Source: Clostridiaceae bacterium (GTDB lineage: Bacteria; Bacillota; Clostridia; Peptostreptococcales; T1SED10-28). Taken from it: 64,000 nucleotides of DNA. The stretch is from positions 62,001 to 126,000 of the forward strand of contig PWFQ01000060.1 of assembly GCA_003554105.1 (NCBI GenBank), in the 5' to 3' direction. How positions within the stretch are numbered: position 1 is the first letter of the stretch; each line of letters begins with the position of its first letter. A program made the translations under genes and the position numbers. The notes below the pieces were generated by a model, which did not search any database, was not told where the DNA came from, and saw only the letters and a program-made list of their open reading frames with translations. Below are positions 42,963 through 52,417 of the stretch, one piece after another.

Positions 42963-44753
42963 ATGCAAGAGTCATTACTGCCCGTTAAAAAGCATGAAGC
43001 TATAGCAAGAGGATGGGAACAGCTTGATTTTATCATCATAACCGGGGATGCCTATGTGGATCACCCTTCATTTGGCACTGCAATTATTTCCCGCTTTTTG
43101 GAGGCGGGAGGGTATCGTGTAGGCATTATAGCTCAACCTGACTGGAAATCAGATGTTGATTTTCAAGAGTTCGGAAAGCCAAAATACGCTTTCTTTGTCA
43201 CTGCCGGCAATGTGGATTCAATGGTGAACCACTATACCGCATCAAAAAAAAGAAGGAGAAAGGATGTCTATTCTCCCGGCGGCAAAGGATTTCAAAGACC
43301 GGATCGTGCAACAATTGTATACACCAATCGATTAAAAGGAATCTATAAAGATACGCCGATCATTCTTGGGGGCATTGAAGCAAGCCTTCGACGACTGGCC
43401 CACTATGACTATTGGGATAACACAGTTCGCAGGTCTCTCCTGCTGGATGCTAAGGCCGATATGATCGTATACGGAATGGGGGAAAAAACTGTTCTGGAAG
43501 TTGCCGAATCTTTGGAGGCGGGTATACCAATGGAACACCTCACCTATCTGAGAGGAACTGTTGTGAAATCAACTTCTCTTGACTCCGTCAGTGATTACAT
43601 TCTTTTGCCTTCTTTTCATGCTATTAGTGAAAGCAAGGAGTTATATGGGAAGAGTTTTATGAGTCAGTATCAAAACACGGATTCGATTAACGGTAAAACC
43701 CTTGTTGAAGCCTACGATGATGTCTATATTGTTCAAAATCCTCCCCGGGAAACCTTATCTCAGGAAGAGTTTGACCAGATCTACCGACTCCCTTTTACAA
43801 GAAAGGCGCACCCTGAATATGATGAATCGGGAGGGATTCCTGCCCTATCAGAAGTCAAATTCAGCATTATCAGCAACCGAGGATGTTTCGGCGGCTGCAG
43901 CTTCTGTGCCCTGACCTTCCATCAAGGCAGAAAAGTTCAGTCCCGAAGCAAAGAGAGCATCCTTGATGAAGGACGTTTGATTACTAAAATGAATGATTTC
44001 AAAGGGTATATTCACGATGTAGGCGGTCCCACAGCAAACTTTCAGGCACCGGCCTGCAAACATCAGGAAAAATATGGAGTCTGCAAAACCAAGCAATGTT
44101 TGCATCCTTCTCCCTGCAGGGAGCTGAGGGTTGGTCATCAGGAGTACCTGAATACTCTAAGAGCATTACGCTCTCTCCCCGAAGTGAAGAAAGTATTCAT
44201 TCGTTCAGGGATTCGTTATGATTACCTCATGTATGATGAAAACCGGACTTTTTTCAGAGAATTAATCCGCCATCATATCAGCGGACAATTGAAAGTTGCG
44301 CCGGAGCATGTTTCTCAGTCTGTTCTGGAAAAAATGGGAAAACCGAAGTTTTCTGTTTATCAACAATTTAAAAACGAATATGAGCGGGAAAATATACGGG
44401 CCGGTAAAGACCAGTATCTCGTACCGTATTTTATTTCCGGCCATCCCGGTTCCAGCCTGGAAGATGCAATTGAGTTAGCGGAGTATATCAGAGATCTCGG
44501 CTATATGCCTGAACAGGTACAGGATTTTTATCCAACACCGGGAACTCTCTCCACCTGCATGTACTACACGGGGATTGATCCAAGAAACCAAACCGAAGTT
44601 CATGTCCCGAAGAGTCCTGAGGAAAAAGCCATGCAAAGGGCTTTGATTCAGTTTCGAAATCCAAAAAATCGTCATCTGGTTCGTAAAGCACTCTTAAAAG
44701 CAAATCGTCCTGACCTGATTGGAAAACATGGAAAAGCACTGATTCCCGAATAA
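42963..44753 (+). CDS. YgiQ-family radical SAM protein
   Basis: This protein of 596 residues has the radical SAM cluster motif in SNRGCFGGCSFCALTFHQG (CxxxCxxC) and the family N-terminus (WEQLDFIIITGDAYVDHPSFGTAIISRFLEAGGYRVGIIAQP). A Cys-rich segment after it (CKHQEKYGVCKTKQCLHPSPC) may bind another Fe-S cluster or Zn. It is full length for the family, and its function is not known. The start has TTAGGAGGGACATC. Confidence 0.92.
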   Translation: MQESLLPVKKHEAIARGWEQLDFIIITGDAYVDHPSFGTAIISRFLEAGGYRVGIIAQPDWKSDVDFQEFGKPKYAFFVTAGNVDSMVNHYTASKKRRRKDVYSPGGKGFQRPDRATIVYTNRLKGIYKDTPIILGGIEASLRRLAHYDYWDNTVRRSLLLDAKADMIVYGMGEKTVLEVAESLEAGIPMEHLTYLRGTVVKSTSLDSVSDYILLPSFHAISESKELYGKSFMSQYQNTDSINGKTLVEAYDDVYIVQNPPRETLSQEEFDQIYRLPFTRKAHPEYDESGGIPALSEVKFSIISNRGCFGGCSFCALTFHQGRKVQSRSKESILDEGRLITKMNDFKGYIHDVGGPTANFQAPACKHQEKYGVCKTKQCLHPSPCRELRVGHQEYLNTLRALRSLPEVKKVFIRSGIRYDYLMYDENRTFFRELIRHHISGQLKVAPEHVSQSVLEKMGKPKFSVYQQFKNEYERENIRAGKDQYLVPYFISGHPGSSLEDAIELAEYIRDLGYMPEQVQDFYPTPGTLSTCMYYTGIDPRNQTEVHVPKSPEEKAMQRALIQFRNPKNRHLVRKALLKANRPDLIGKHGKALIPE

Positions 44754-44757
44754 GAAA

Positions 44758-44786
44758 AGGATCCTACGGAGAGTAGGATCCTCTTT
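44758..44786. terminator. Bidirectional terminator
   Basis: The perfect 10 bp arms AGGATCCTAC and GTAGGATCCT are followed by CTTTT. It lies between convergent genes. Confidence 0.88.
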
Positions 44787-44791
44787 TGATT

Positions 44792-45649
44792 TTAGAAAAA
44801 ACCCTCCATAAAAGACTTGGCATTATCAGGATTAAGGTCTCTTTTTACAAGGGAAGGCTGATCTTTCAAATACTCGATTCCTTCCAGAAAAGAAGGTTTC
44901 TCTTTCTTATAGATGACACCGATGGGAATTCCGTCATCATATTCCTGAGATTTTTGAAAAGCGGCGATTTTATCCGTTGGATCATAATCGTCATCCAATT
45001 TATAAGTATTCTCTTTATACCATTTAAAGGTATTAATTTTGTTAAAGACAACGCATGGCTGAAAGATGTCGACCAAAGCATATCCCTTGTGCTGAATGGC
45101 TTCCTTCATGATCTTAACCATGTGTTCCTTGTCACCCATAAACGTACGGGCAACAAAGCTGCAATCAAGAGAAATGGCAAGTGCAATTGGGTTGAAAGGC
45201 TCAAGCTGGACTCCTTCGGTTTGTATCCCTGTGACATGACCCTGTCGTGTGGTCGGAGAAGCCTGACCTTTTGTTAAACCGTAAATTTGATTATCATGGA
45301 CAAAATGAGTGATGTCCGGATTCCTTCTGATATTATGAATCAAATGGTTTCCGCCCTCACCATAAGAGTCTCCGTCACCGGAATGAATAATCACTGTAAG
45401 ATCGGGATTAGCAACCTTAATTCCCAATGCAGGTGGTATAGATCGTCCGTGTAATCCGTTAAAACCATTAGCATTTATATAATGCGGAAGCTTTGCTGCC
45501 TGACCGATACCTGAGCAGACAACAACTTCATGGGGGTCTTTCTCCAGCTGGTCAAGGGCTTCTTTTATTCCCTCCAGCAATCCGTGATTTCCGCAACCGG
45601 GGCACCACGCTTTTTCTTCCTGACAATGAAAAGGGTTTTGTCGATCCAT
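44792..45649 (-). CDS. 2-oxoacid:ferredoxin oxidoreductase, beta subunit
   Basis: This protein of 285 residues has the Cys pair of AWCPGCGNHGLL and the thiamine diphosphate motif HSGDGDSYGEGGNHLIHNIRRN, then NQIYGLTKGQASPT. With the alpha/gamma subunit it would oxidise a 2-oxo acid (such as 2-oxoglutarate) to the acyl-CoA with reduction of ferredoxin. Its start overlaps the stop of the alpha gene by 1 bp. No delta ferredoxin subunit gene is adjacent. Confidence 0.92.
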   Translation of the reverse strand: MDRQNPFHCQEEKAWCPGCGNHGLLEGIKEALDQLEKDPHEVVVCSGIGQAAKLPHYINANGFNGLHGRSIPPALGIKVANPDLTVIIHSGDGDSYGEGGNHLIHNIRRNPDITHFVHDNQIYGLTKGQASPTTRQGHVTGIQTEGVQLEPFNPIALAISLDCSFVARTFMGDKEHMVKIMKEAIQHKGYALVDIFQPCVVFNKINTFKWYKENTYKLDDDYDPTDKIAAFQKSQEYDDGIPIGVIYKKEKPSFLEGIEYLKDQPSLVKRDLNPDNAKSFMEGFF

Positions 45650-47337
45650 CAGATTACCTCCTTTACTCGAGCAATAACTTCTTCTAAATCAATTTGTCTT
45701 CCGTCAAACTTCAAAATTGACTCATCAAAGGATATACCGGTCTCCTGACGAATCAGTTTCGCCAGTTGACCCGTGTAGTTCTGTTCAACATTGATGGTTT
45801 TTTTCGCGTATTTCCGTTTTTCATTAAACGCTTTACGGGGTAATGGATACAAATCTCCAAAACTAAGGGCTCCTACAGAAACACCTTCATGATTTAGAGT
45901 TTCTACAGCCTCCTTTAATACACCGTAAGTGCTTCCCCACCCAACAAGAAGGGTTTCGGGTTCTTCGCTTCCCATGTACCATGGTTCTTCAACTTCTTTT
46001 TCCAACATACTCAACTTTGACATTCTTTTTTCCACCATTTTTACTCTGACTTCCGCAGACTCGGTAATATTGCCATTTTCATCATGCTCATCACTATCCG
46101 AAAGAACCGTCTGTCCTTTAACCATTCCGGGAACAATTCTTGGAGAGATACCGTCTTCCGTAAATTGATAGCGTTTATACTCTCCTACATCATACCCTTC
46201 ACCATTATCCAGGTTTCTTTCAATGGCCACTTTATCAAAATTGTAAGGATTGATGGTTTGATTTGCATCAGCCAGATATTGATCATTAAGAATGATGACC
46301 AGAACCTGATATTTTTCAGCGAGATTAAATGCTTTCGCAGTTTTATAAAAGGCTTCTTCAGCATTCCGTATAACGGTAATCATACGGGGAATTTCTCCAT
46401 GGGAAGCTGTAAGAATAAAGCTTAAGTCACTTTGTTCCGTTCTGGTGGGAAATCCGGTTGCAGGGCCGGGTCTTTGAACATTCGCAACCACCAATGGAGT
46501 TTCTGTAATTCCTGCAAGACCTAATGCTTCGGTCATAAGAGAGAAGCCCCCTCCCGAAGTCCCGGTCATTGATCGTATTCCTGCATATGAAGCCCCTATT
46601 GCCATATTGATGGCTGCAATTTCGTCCTCCGCCTGCTCAACAACAATCTTTGCTTCCCTCTGATTTGAGGCAAGAAAATTCATAATGCTGGTGGAAGGAG
46701 TCATAGGATATGCGCTGTAAAAGCTCACTCCTGCCGCCATAGCTCCAAGGGCAATTCCCTGGTTAGCGTTGATTAAAATCTTCTGTTCCTGCTCTTCGGG
46801 TTTTGCAATAGAGAAATGATCCATGTTTATTTCATAACCCTGAAGGATGGCTTTATGATTTACTTCAAGTATTTCATCCTTAAAATATTTACCTAAAACT
46901 TTTTTGCCGATTTTGAGATCCAAATCATAAATCCTGATTAATGCACCTAGGAATACTGTGGTAAACACTTTTGGATTTCCAACCTCTTTTGCCCCCTTTT
47001 TTACAGGAAGATAAATAACTTTCCGGTGAGCCTCTCCAATCCTTTCCCGCAGATCCTCATCGGCAAAAATGATTCCATCCTCAGTTAAACGATCCTGATG
47101 TTCTTTTACTGTGATTTCATCAAAGGCAACAAGGAAATCCAAAGTCGATTTATGACAGTAGACAGGCTTTGTACTGAACCGGATTTGGATAAAATTGTGC
47201 CCTCCCCGAATCCTGGACATATAGTCCTTGTTGGAAAAGATTGAGTAGCTGCACCTTTGCAGTACTTTTTCCAGCAACGTTCCAAGAGTATCAATCCCCT
47301 GACCTGCTGATCCGCCAATCAATAAATTATAATCCAT
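45649..47337 (-). CDS. 2-oxoacid:ferredoxin oxidoreductase, fused gamma-alpha subunit
   Basis: This protein of 562 residues joins the gamma domain (about 1-180; GGSAGQGIDTLGTLLEKVL) to the alpha domain (about 195-562; SFYSAYPMTPSTSIMNFLA and EDEIAAINMAIGASYAG). This two-subunit form is that of 2-oxoglutarate/2-oxoacid:ferredoxin oxidoreductases (KorA type). The start is preceded by AGGAGAGGAGTG-like sequence. Substrate choice is inferred only from family layout. Confidence 0.92.
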   Translation of the reverse strand: MDYNLLIGGSAGQGIDTLGTLLEKVLQRCSYSIFSNKDYMSRIRGGHNFIQIRFSTKPVYCHKSTLDFLVAFDEITVKEHQDRLTEDGIIFADEDLRERIGEAHRKVIYLPVKKGAKEVGNPKVFTTVFLGALIRIYDLDLKIGKKVLGKYFKDEILEVNHKAILQGYEINMDHFSIAKPEEQEQKILINANQGIALGAMAAGVSFYSAYPMTPSTSIMNFLASNQREAKIVVEQAEDEIAAINMAIGASYAGIRSMTGTSGGGFSLMTEALGLAGITETPLVVANVQRPGPATGFPTRTEQSDLSFILTASHGEIPRMITVIRNAEEAFYKTAKAFNLAEKYQVLVIILNDQYLADANQTINPYNFDKVAIERNLDNGEGYDVGEYKRYQFTEDGISPRIVPGMVKGQTVLSDSDEHDENGNITESAEVRVKMVEKRMSKLSMLEKEVEEPWYMGSEEPETLLVGWGSTYGVLKEAVETLNHEGVSVGALSFGDLYPLPRKAFNEKRKYAKKTINVEQNYTGQLAKLIRQETGISFDESILKFDGRQIDLEEVIARVKEVI

Positions 47338-47376
47338 AGAAACACTCCTCTCCTTCTTTCAATAATTTATGTTCAT

Positions 47377-48120
47377 TTATAGATTCATCCTTCGAAAAAC
47401 TTCTCCGATCGATCCTTGTATCACAAGGTCGGCTTTCTGATCGTATAACGTTGTTTCTTTATTGATGATAACCATATCCGATCCCCGGAAAAACTCGATG
47501 AAACCTGCTGCGGGATAAACAACTAAGGATGTCCCTCCAATAATCAAAGTGTCTGCATTAGAAATAGCATTAATGGCTTTGTCAATCACTTTGATATCAA
47601 GAGGTTCTTCATAAAGAGTCACATCCGGTCTAACCATTTTACCACAGACATTGCAGATTGGAACGTTATTATCCTCAAGAATTTTTTCCAGATGGTATTC
47701 TTTTTTACACTCTGTACAATAATTCCGATAAATCGATCCATGAAGTTCCAAAACGTATTTGCTGCCTGCCTTTTGATGAAGACCATCGATATTCTGTGTG
47801 ATAATTGCCTTTAACTTCCCTGCCTTTTCCAGCTTTGCTAATCCATAGTGAGTTTCATTGGGTAAAGCATCGGGATGAATAAGATTTTGTCGGTAGTATT
47901 GAAAAAATACTTCAGGTTTTTTCCGAAAAAAACTTCGACTTAGAAGAATTTCAGGTGATAAGCCTTTTTCATTCCACTGATTGTAAAGTCCATTTCTTTT
48001 GCTTCGAAAATCAGGAATGTTACTTTCTGTTGATGTTCCTGCACCTCCAAAAAAAACAATTCGATTCGAGCGGAGAATGATTTCATTTAATTGATCAATT
48101 TTTTCCTGGGGAATCTTCAT
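47377..48120 (-). CDS. NAD-dependent protein deacylase (Sir2 family)
   Basis: This protein of about 247 residues has the NAD-binding motifs FFGGAGTSTESNIPDFR and TQNIDGLHQKAGS, the catalytic His in LELHGS and the zinc-binding Cys pairs CTECKK and CNVCGK. It removes acyl groups from protein lysines. The start at 48120 (MKIPQEKI) follows AAGGAGGTGACTACG. It may be cotranscribed with nothing: a terminator precedes it upstream and korA lies 39 bp beyond its stop. Confidence 0.9.
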   Translation of the reverse strand: MKIPQEKIDQLNEIILRSNRIVFFGGAGTSTESNIPDFRSKRNGLYNQWNEKGLSPEILLSRSFFRKKPEVFFQYYRQNLIHPDALPNETHYGLAKLEKAGKLKAIITQNIDGLHQKAGSKYVLELHGSIYRNYCTECKKEYHLEKILEDNNVPICNVCGKMVRPDVTLYEEPLDIKVIDKAINAISNADTLIIGGTSLVVYPAAGFIEFFRGSDMVIINKETTLYDQKADLVIQGSIGEVFRRMNL

Positions 48121-48182
48121 CGTAGTCACCTCCTTCTTGTACATGTACCCTATTTGGTAATCATTTTAACGGGAAAAATTAA

Positions 48183-48216
48183 AAAACCGACACCTTTGAT
48201 CAATCAAAGATGCCGG
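48183..48216 (-). terminator. Terminator after the yfiH-like gene
   Basis: On the minus strand a stem (CCGGCATCTTTGATTG/ATCAAAGGTGTCGG, imperfect) is followed by TTTTTT. Confidence 0.82.
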
Positions 48217-48229
48217 GTAGGCCGATTAA

Positions 48230-49045
48230 CTATTTTAATGCAATAAGCCCGGCGAGAGTCCCTCTCAAATTCCCTTGAACACGATGACTGTAAAACTCAT
48301 CAGAGTTGCATTTTGTGCACCGATGAGTCTTAACGACATTGTTTCCAGGCACTCCCGCCTCTATTAATTGCTGTTTGTTTAGTCCCCAAAGGTCAAGAAG
48401 ATACTTCCCCTCACTCAATGGTTTAATATATTCACTTAATCCTTTCAGCTTGTTATAAAATAAAATAGCAACATCCTCACCTATTTCATAGCAACACGGA
48501 CCGATTGACGGTCCGATTCCTGCAACAACATGCCTTGGATTAGTTGAAAATTCTTCATTCATTTTATGAACCATTTTCTTCCCAATAGAATTCAGTGTGC
48601 CTTTCCATCCGGAATGGGCAATTCCTATGGCCTTATTCTCCGGGTCAAAAAAGAAAAGAGGGACACAATCTGCATGATGGGTAACTAAGCCGATCCCGCG
48701 CTCATTTGTAACCAAACCATCAATTGATGAATAGTCTTGCCTTGTAACAATACCTTTCCCCCGGTCTATGCTGCTTACCCTTTTGATCTGATCGCTATGG
48801 GTTTGGTCGCTCAAAACCAGATCATCAGGTGTCAAATCGAAAACCGAAGCAAACCGGTGATAATTTTCCAGCACAAGATCGTCATGATCCCGGGAATTGA
48901 TTCCGAGGTTCATTGTTCCGTATGGTCCCTTGCTTACTCCTCCAAACCGAGTACTGAACCCATGGGATACAAGCGATTGAGGAAAATGAGAAAACTGATA
49001 ATAAACGATTTCCTTATAAACTGTTCTGATCATTTTTTCTTCCAT
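48230..49045 (-). CDS. YfiH/LACC1-family multi-copper-like oxidase or purine nucleoside phosphorylase
   Basis: This protein of about 271 residues has the family metal motifs: HADCVPLFF, IGIAHSGWKGTLNSI and the C-terminal THRCTKCNSDEFYSHR. Members have been described as polyphenol oxidases and as purine nucleoside-processing enzymes (LACC1). The Met at 49045 has GGAGGAGACAAG upstream; a Met four codons later is also possible. It overlaps the helicase C-terminus by about 30 bp, so the two are cotranscribed. Confidence 0.85.
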   Translation of the reverse strand: MEEKMIRTVYKEIVYYQFSHFPQSLVSHGFSTRFGGVSKGPYGTMNLGINSRDHDDLVLENYHRFASVFDLTPDDLVLSDQTHSDQIKRVSSIDRGKGIVTRQDYSSIDGLVTNERGIGLVTHHADCVPLFFFDPENKAIGIAHSGWKGTLNSIGKKMVHKMNEEFSTNPRHVVAGIGPSIGPCCYEIGEDVAILFYNKLKGLSEYIKPLSEGKYLLDLWGLNKQQLIEAGVPGNNVVKTHRCTKCNSDEFYSHRVQGNLRGTLAGLIALK

Positions 49046-51206
49046 CTTTCTTGTCTCCTCCCTCCAAGAGCAATTGCTTGTCAACAAGGTAGTGGGTCAG
49101 TAAAGTTTTCTTTCCGACTTTTTTAAAATCAACAGTGATTCGCTCCTGACTGATCACATCGACAATCACGCCTTCTCCAAAAGTTCGATGCTGTATCCGT
49201 TGGTGGAGCTTAAACGTCATTCCCAGGCGATCGATTTTTTCCTTCACTCTCGTTTTCCATTGGTTGCGCCAGTGCTCCTCTTTCACACTTCCTCGGATCT
49301 CCGAAAGAAAAACCGATGGCTCTGTCCATTCATTAAACCGTTGTTCCATTGTAGAGAGAATCAAAGATTCTTTTGCTCTGGTTACACCAACATAAAATAA
49401 GCGTCTCTCCTCTTCCATGATTTGAAGGTCACTCTCCGGATTCTTCCCTTTTGCTTTTCCGGGAAAAATCGAATCAATCAGATCAATCATATAGACATTT
49501 GAAAATTCAAGACCCTTGGCAGCATGCAGTGTGCTTAGTGTAACTCCCTTCCCTAGATTGTTTTTCCCTTTTTCCAACAGTTTAATAAACCCTTTGATCG
49601 CATCTTCATACTCTGAAATTGAGGTGATCCCATCAGTAAGATCCTTCAAAGTTTCCAAAACTCCCCTTCCACTATCCGAGGAGGACTCCTGCAAATTTCC
49701 TTTTCTTTTTAAAAAATCACCGTACCCCAGAGTTTTCTCGATGTACTCTGCAATTGAAACATCTTTAAGACAGGTCAGTTTCTTAAACTTTTCTTCCATT
49801 TCCTCAATTTTTTGACCTTGATAACGTTTCAGATGAGGATACATAAGCATCCCCTGAAAAATCGAAGTGATCGAAGAACGCTTCCTCAGCATCGATTCAC
49901 CATAACAGAAAAGTTCTTTGGAGATGTAAGCATTGTTTTTGTAGTAAATTTTAGAAAATGCAGTACTGTTTTTTGGATCTTTTGCAACCGTTATGAAAGC
50001 GTCGATATCCCGTATGACCCAATGCTTAAAAAATTTAAGATTCCGATCCTTAAAGTAAAAAGAAATTCCTGCATCATCCAGTACTTTTATAAGCGGGATG
50101 GCGGAAACATTGTTTCGATATAATACCGCCCAATCTTTGGAATTCCCATCCTTTTTTATAACGTCTACAATACTTTTGTACTGGGATTTTTCATTTTTCT
50201 CCACCTGAACCCTGGGCATTAAACCAGGGGCCTTCCTGGTTAACAGTTTCTTTTCATAGCGGGCTTTATTGTAGGTGAGAATTTTATTTGCTAAGCGTAT
50301 AATCTCTCCCTTGCTCCGAAAATTTTCTTCCATAAAGTATAACCCTGAATCAGGATACACCTTCGGAAAGTCCATCATAATGCGGGGTTCTGTCCCTCTC
50401 CATTCATAGATCGCCTGATCATCGTCTCCTACCACGAAAAGATTCTTTCGTGATGAAGCCAGAAGGTTTATGATTTCCAATTGGAGAGGACTGGTGTCCT
50501 GGAATTCGTCAACCTGAATATAAGGATACTGATTGCGGAACTTTTCCAAAAGGATCCGATTATTTTGAAGGATCTCCAAAGCCACAATTAGTAAATCATC
50601 ATAATCAAGAAGGTTTTTTGAACGTTTATATTCCTCATATCCTTTGAAAATATTCTTAAATCCTTTCTCTGTCCTGATATTTTCAACGGTATCAAAGGCA
50701 TCGCTTGAAATTCGTCGGTTCTTGACAAAACCGATCAGTGTATGAATCTGATCCAGTTTTTCTTCCGTGGGGTACTCATTGCAATGCTTTAAATAGAGCT
50801 TTCCAAGAATTGCTGTTTTCGTGAATCCCTTATCATTCATCCCTTGTCCTTCAATCATAGTGATTTTATTTTGACTTTTCCGATAAACCATGCTCACTAA
50901 GCGATAAGCGAAGCTGTGGATCGTTGAAAATTTTGGATGGCTTTTGATCTTGTCTCCAAAAAGTTTTCTGAATCTCGACTCCATGTCCCTGGCTGCGCTC
51001 CTGGAGAAAGTCATTGTGTAAATATTTTCCGGTATAACTCCATGATTAAGGATTAAATTTGCTGTCCTTGAAACCAGGACCGTTGTTTTTCCAGATCCCG
51101 CTACTGCTAAAACAATTCCAGGCCCCTCTGTGTGACAGATTGCTCTGATTTGTTGAGAATTCAAAGGAATCTTGAATGATTCACCCAAATATCCTGCGAT
51201 GTCCAT
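49014..51206 (-). CDS. UvrD/PcrA-type superfamily 1 DNA helicase
   Basis: This protein of 730 residues has Walker A AVAGSGKTTVL (motif I), FSRSAARDM, the DEFQDTS box (motif II), GDDDQAIYEWRG (motif III) and STLHAAKGLEFSNVY (motif V), then TRAKESL. The length is that of PcrA/UvrD relatives, and the C-terminal domain ends in a Tudor-like stretch (LHQRIQHRTFGEGVI). It unwinds DNA 3'-5' in repair or replication. No strong ribosome site precedes the ATG; the leader instead contains a tandem repeat. Confidence 0.92.
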   Translation of the reverse strand: MDIAGYLGESFKIPLNSQQIRAICHTEGPGIVLAVAGSGKTTVLVSRTANLILNHGVIPENIYTMTFSRSAARDMESRFRKLFGDKIKSHPKFSTIHSFAYRLVSMVYRKSQNKITMIEGQGMNDKGFTKTAILGKLYLKHCNEYPTEEKLDQIHTLIGFVKNRRISSDAFDTVENIRTEKGFKNIFKGYEEYKRSKNLLDYDDLLIVALEILQNNRILLEKFRNQYPYIQVDEFQDTSPLQLEIINLLASSRKNLFVVGDDDQAIYEWRGTEPRIMMDFPKVYPDSGLYFMEENFRSKGEIIRLANKILTYNKARYEKKLLTRKAPGLMPRVQVEKNEKSQYKSIVDVIKKDGNSKDWAVLYRNNVSAIPLIKVLDDAGISFYFKDRNLKFFKHWVIRDIDAFITVAKDPKNSTAFSKIYYKNNAYISKELFCYGESMLRKRSSITSIFQGMLMYPHLKRYQGQKIEEMEEKFKKLTCLKDVSIAEYIEKTLGYGDFLKRKGNLQESSSDSGRGVLETLKDLTDGITSISEYEDAIKGFIKLLEKGKNNLGKGVTLSTLHAAKGLEFSNVYMIDLIDSIFPGKAKGKNPESDLQIMEEERRLFYVGVTRAKESLILSTMEQRFNEWTEPSVFLSEIRGSVKEEHWRNQWKTRVKEKIDRLGMTFKLHQRIQHRTFGEGVIVDVISQERITVDFKKVGKKTLLTHYLVDKQLLLEGGDKKDGRKNDQNSL

Positions 51207-51217
51207 TATACATCCAC

Positions 51218-51281
51218 TCTTTTCTTTATTGATTCTTTTCTTTATTGATTCTTTTCTTTATTGATTCTTTTCTTTATTGAT
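51218..51281. repeat. Tandem repeat, four perfect 16 bp units
   Basis: The unit TCTTTTCTTTATTGAT (plus strand) occurs four times without a mismatch, ending 12 bp before the helicase start codon on the minus strand. It falls in the 5' leader or promoter area. The unit length is not a multiple of three. Confidence 0.95.
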
Positions 51282-51347
51282 TATTTTCTGTTGTGACATT
51301 ACTTGATGTTAACATGAATGTTTGGCAATTTTACTCATTATAACATA

Positions 51348-51381
51348 GGAAGAACCCGATGAAAAATCATCGGGTTCTTCC
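51348..51381. terminator. Strong hairpin after the LiaF-like gene
   Basis: The perfect 15 bp arms GGAAGAACCCGATGA and TCATCGGGTTCTTCC surround an AAAA loop. It lies one base after the stop on the minus strand; the minus-strand T-run is in the loop, so it may act as a weaker terminator or as an mRNA-end stabiliser. Confidence 0.7.
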
Positions 51382-51382
51382 C

Positions 51383-52417
51383 TTATCGTATTCGTATGTT
51401 CCCATGACGATTGGAAATTCGGATCATCGGGTGCTCTCTTATGATTGTTCCCGAAACCTTTACCTCGTTCATTCTCTCTACGGAATCAAGGGCCAATCGA
51501 TGGTCAATTTTACCAAATGTTGTCTCAAGCAGATAGCTGCCCTCCTGGTCATCTAATATCGACAATCGTATATTGCCGAACTCATTTTCAATTTCCAGAT
51601 TTTCCTTTATCTCCTCCGATGCAGTTATAGTAATATTCCCGTGACGATTTTCGATCCTTGCTCCATCTCTGATGTCTGAAACCGAAATATCTCCGAAGCG
51701 ATTACTGATTCCAATGGGTCCATAAGTGTTATCCAGCCGGACATTCCCATGACGGTTCGTAATGTCCACTTCTCCTTCAGCTCCATCTACATCAATATTT
51801 CCGAACTCATGACTGATTCTGATATCAGCATTTTCAGGTAAGTACACTTGATAATTCACTCTGAAACTGTGGACGGTTCGGGGCTCCAAATATTTTCTTG
51901 TATTAGATTGGATCCGTAAGACTCCATCATCAAAATCCTCATCAAACAAGTCATTTTTGCTGCTTAAAACGAACTCTTCATCGTCATTTTCTGACAGGAC
52001 CGAGAGTTCAAGCTTTACGTAATCCTCGTCCCATGTATTGATGGTGATGTCCCCAAAGGAATGTGTTAAATGAAATTCTTCAATTTCTTCTTCATCAAAA
52101 ATTCTTTCCTCGTCAAATCTTGTCCTGTAGTCTCCCCTTCCGGAAAAATTAAACCTGATCTCTCCATCAAAAAGGTTTTCAAAAAATACTCTGTCAATCA
52201 GGATACCGTTTTGATTCAGGCCATAGTAGGGACCCATTGAAGTAAAGGAAAAAAGATTAAGTAAAAAGAACAGGAAAATCAATAAGAATATGATCCCTCC
52301 ATCTAAACTGATCTTGTCCTCTTTTCTTAGAATCGCCTTAAGAATCAACTCAACTCCCAGGATGATTAATATTAAAGGATAGTACCTCAGTATTGAAATG
52401 GGTTGACTGCTATGCAT
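51383..52417 (-). CDS. LiaF-like membrane protein with beta-strand repeats (DUF5668/DUF4097 type)
   Basis: This ORF of 344 residues begins in the middle of what looks like a membrane region (residues 9-27 and about 40-58 are helices; YPLILIILGVELILK). A long extracellular-type beta-rich domain follows with repeating phrases: SHEFGNIDV, TNRHGNVRL, SNRFGDISV, ENRHGNITI and ENEFGNIRL. These suggest a beta-helix. The N-terminus is incomplete: the matching start and first half-helix lie upstream in the same frame, beyond an in-frame TAG (see 52418-52492). LiaF proteins respond to cell envelope stress; the function here is an inference. Confidence 0.7.
   Translation of the reverse strand: MHSSQPISILRYYPLILIILGVELILKAILRKEDKISLDGGIIFLLIFLFFLLNLFSFTSMGPYYGLNQNGILIDRVFFENLFDGEIRFNFSGRGDYRTRFDEERIFDEEEIEEFHLTHSFGDITINTWDEDYVKLELSVLSENDDEEFVLSSKNDLFDEDFDDGVLRIQSNTRKYLEPRTVHSFRVNYQVYLPENADIRISHEFGNIDVDGAEGEVDITNRHGNVRLDNTYGPIGISNRFGDISVSDIRDGARIENRHGNITITASEEIKENLEIENEFGNIRLSILDDQEGSYLLETTFGKIDHRLALDSVERMNEVKVSGTIIREHPMIRISNRHGNIRIR

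Noticed and set aside
44786-45277. 163 aa plus-strand ORF opposite the 2-oxoacid oxidoreductase beta gene
   Set aside because: It is antisense to a gene with complete thiamine and Fe-S motifs, has no ribosome site of note, and is a shadow.
51218-51281. Short tandem repeat as a CRISPR array
   Set aside because: The 16 bp units are directly adjacent with no spacers, and no cas genes are nearby; it is a simple tandem repeat.
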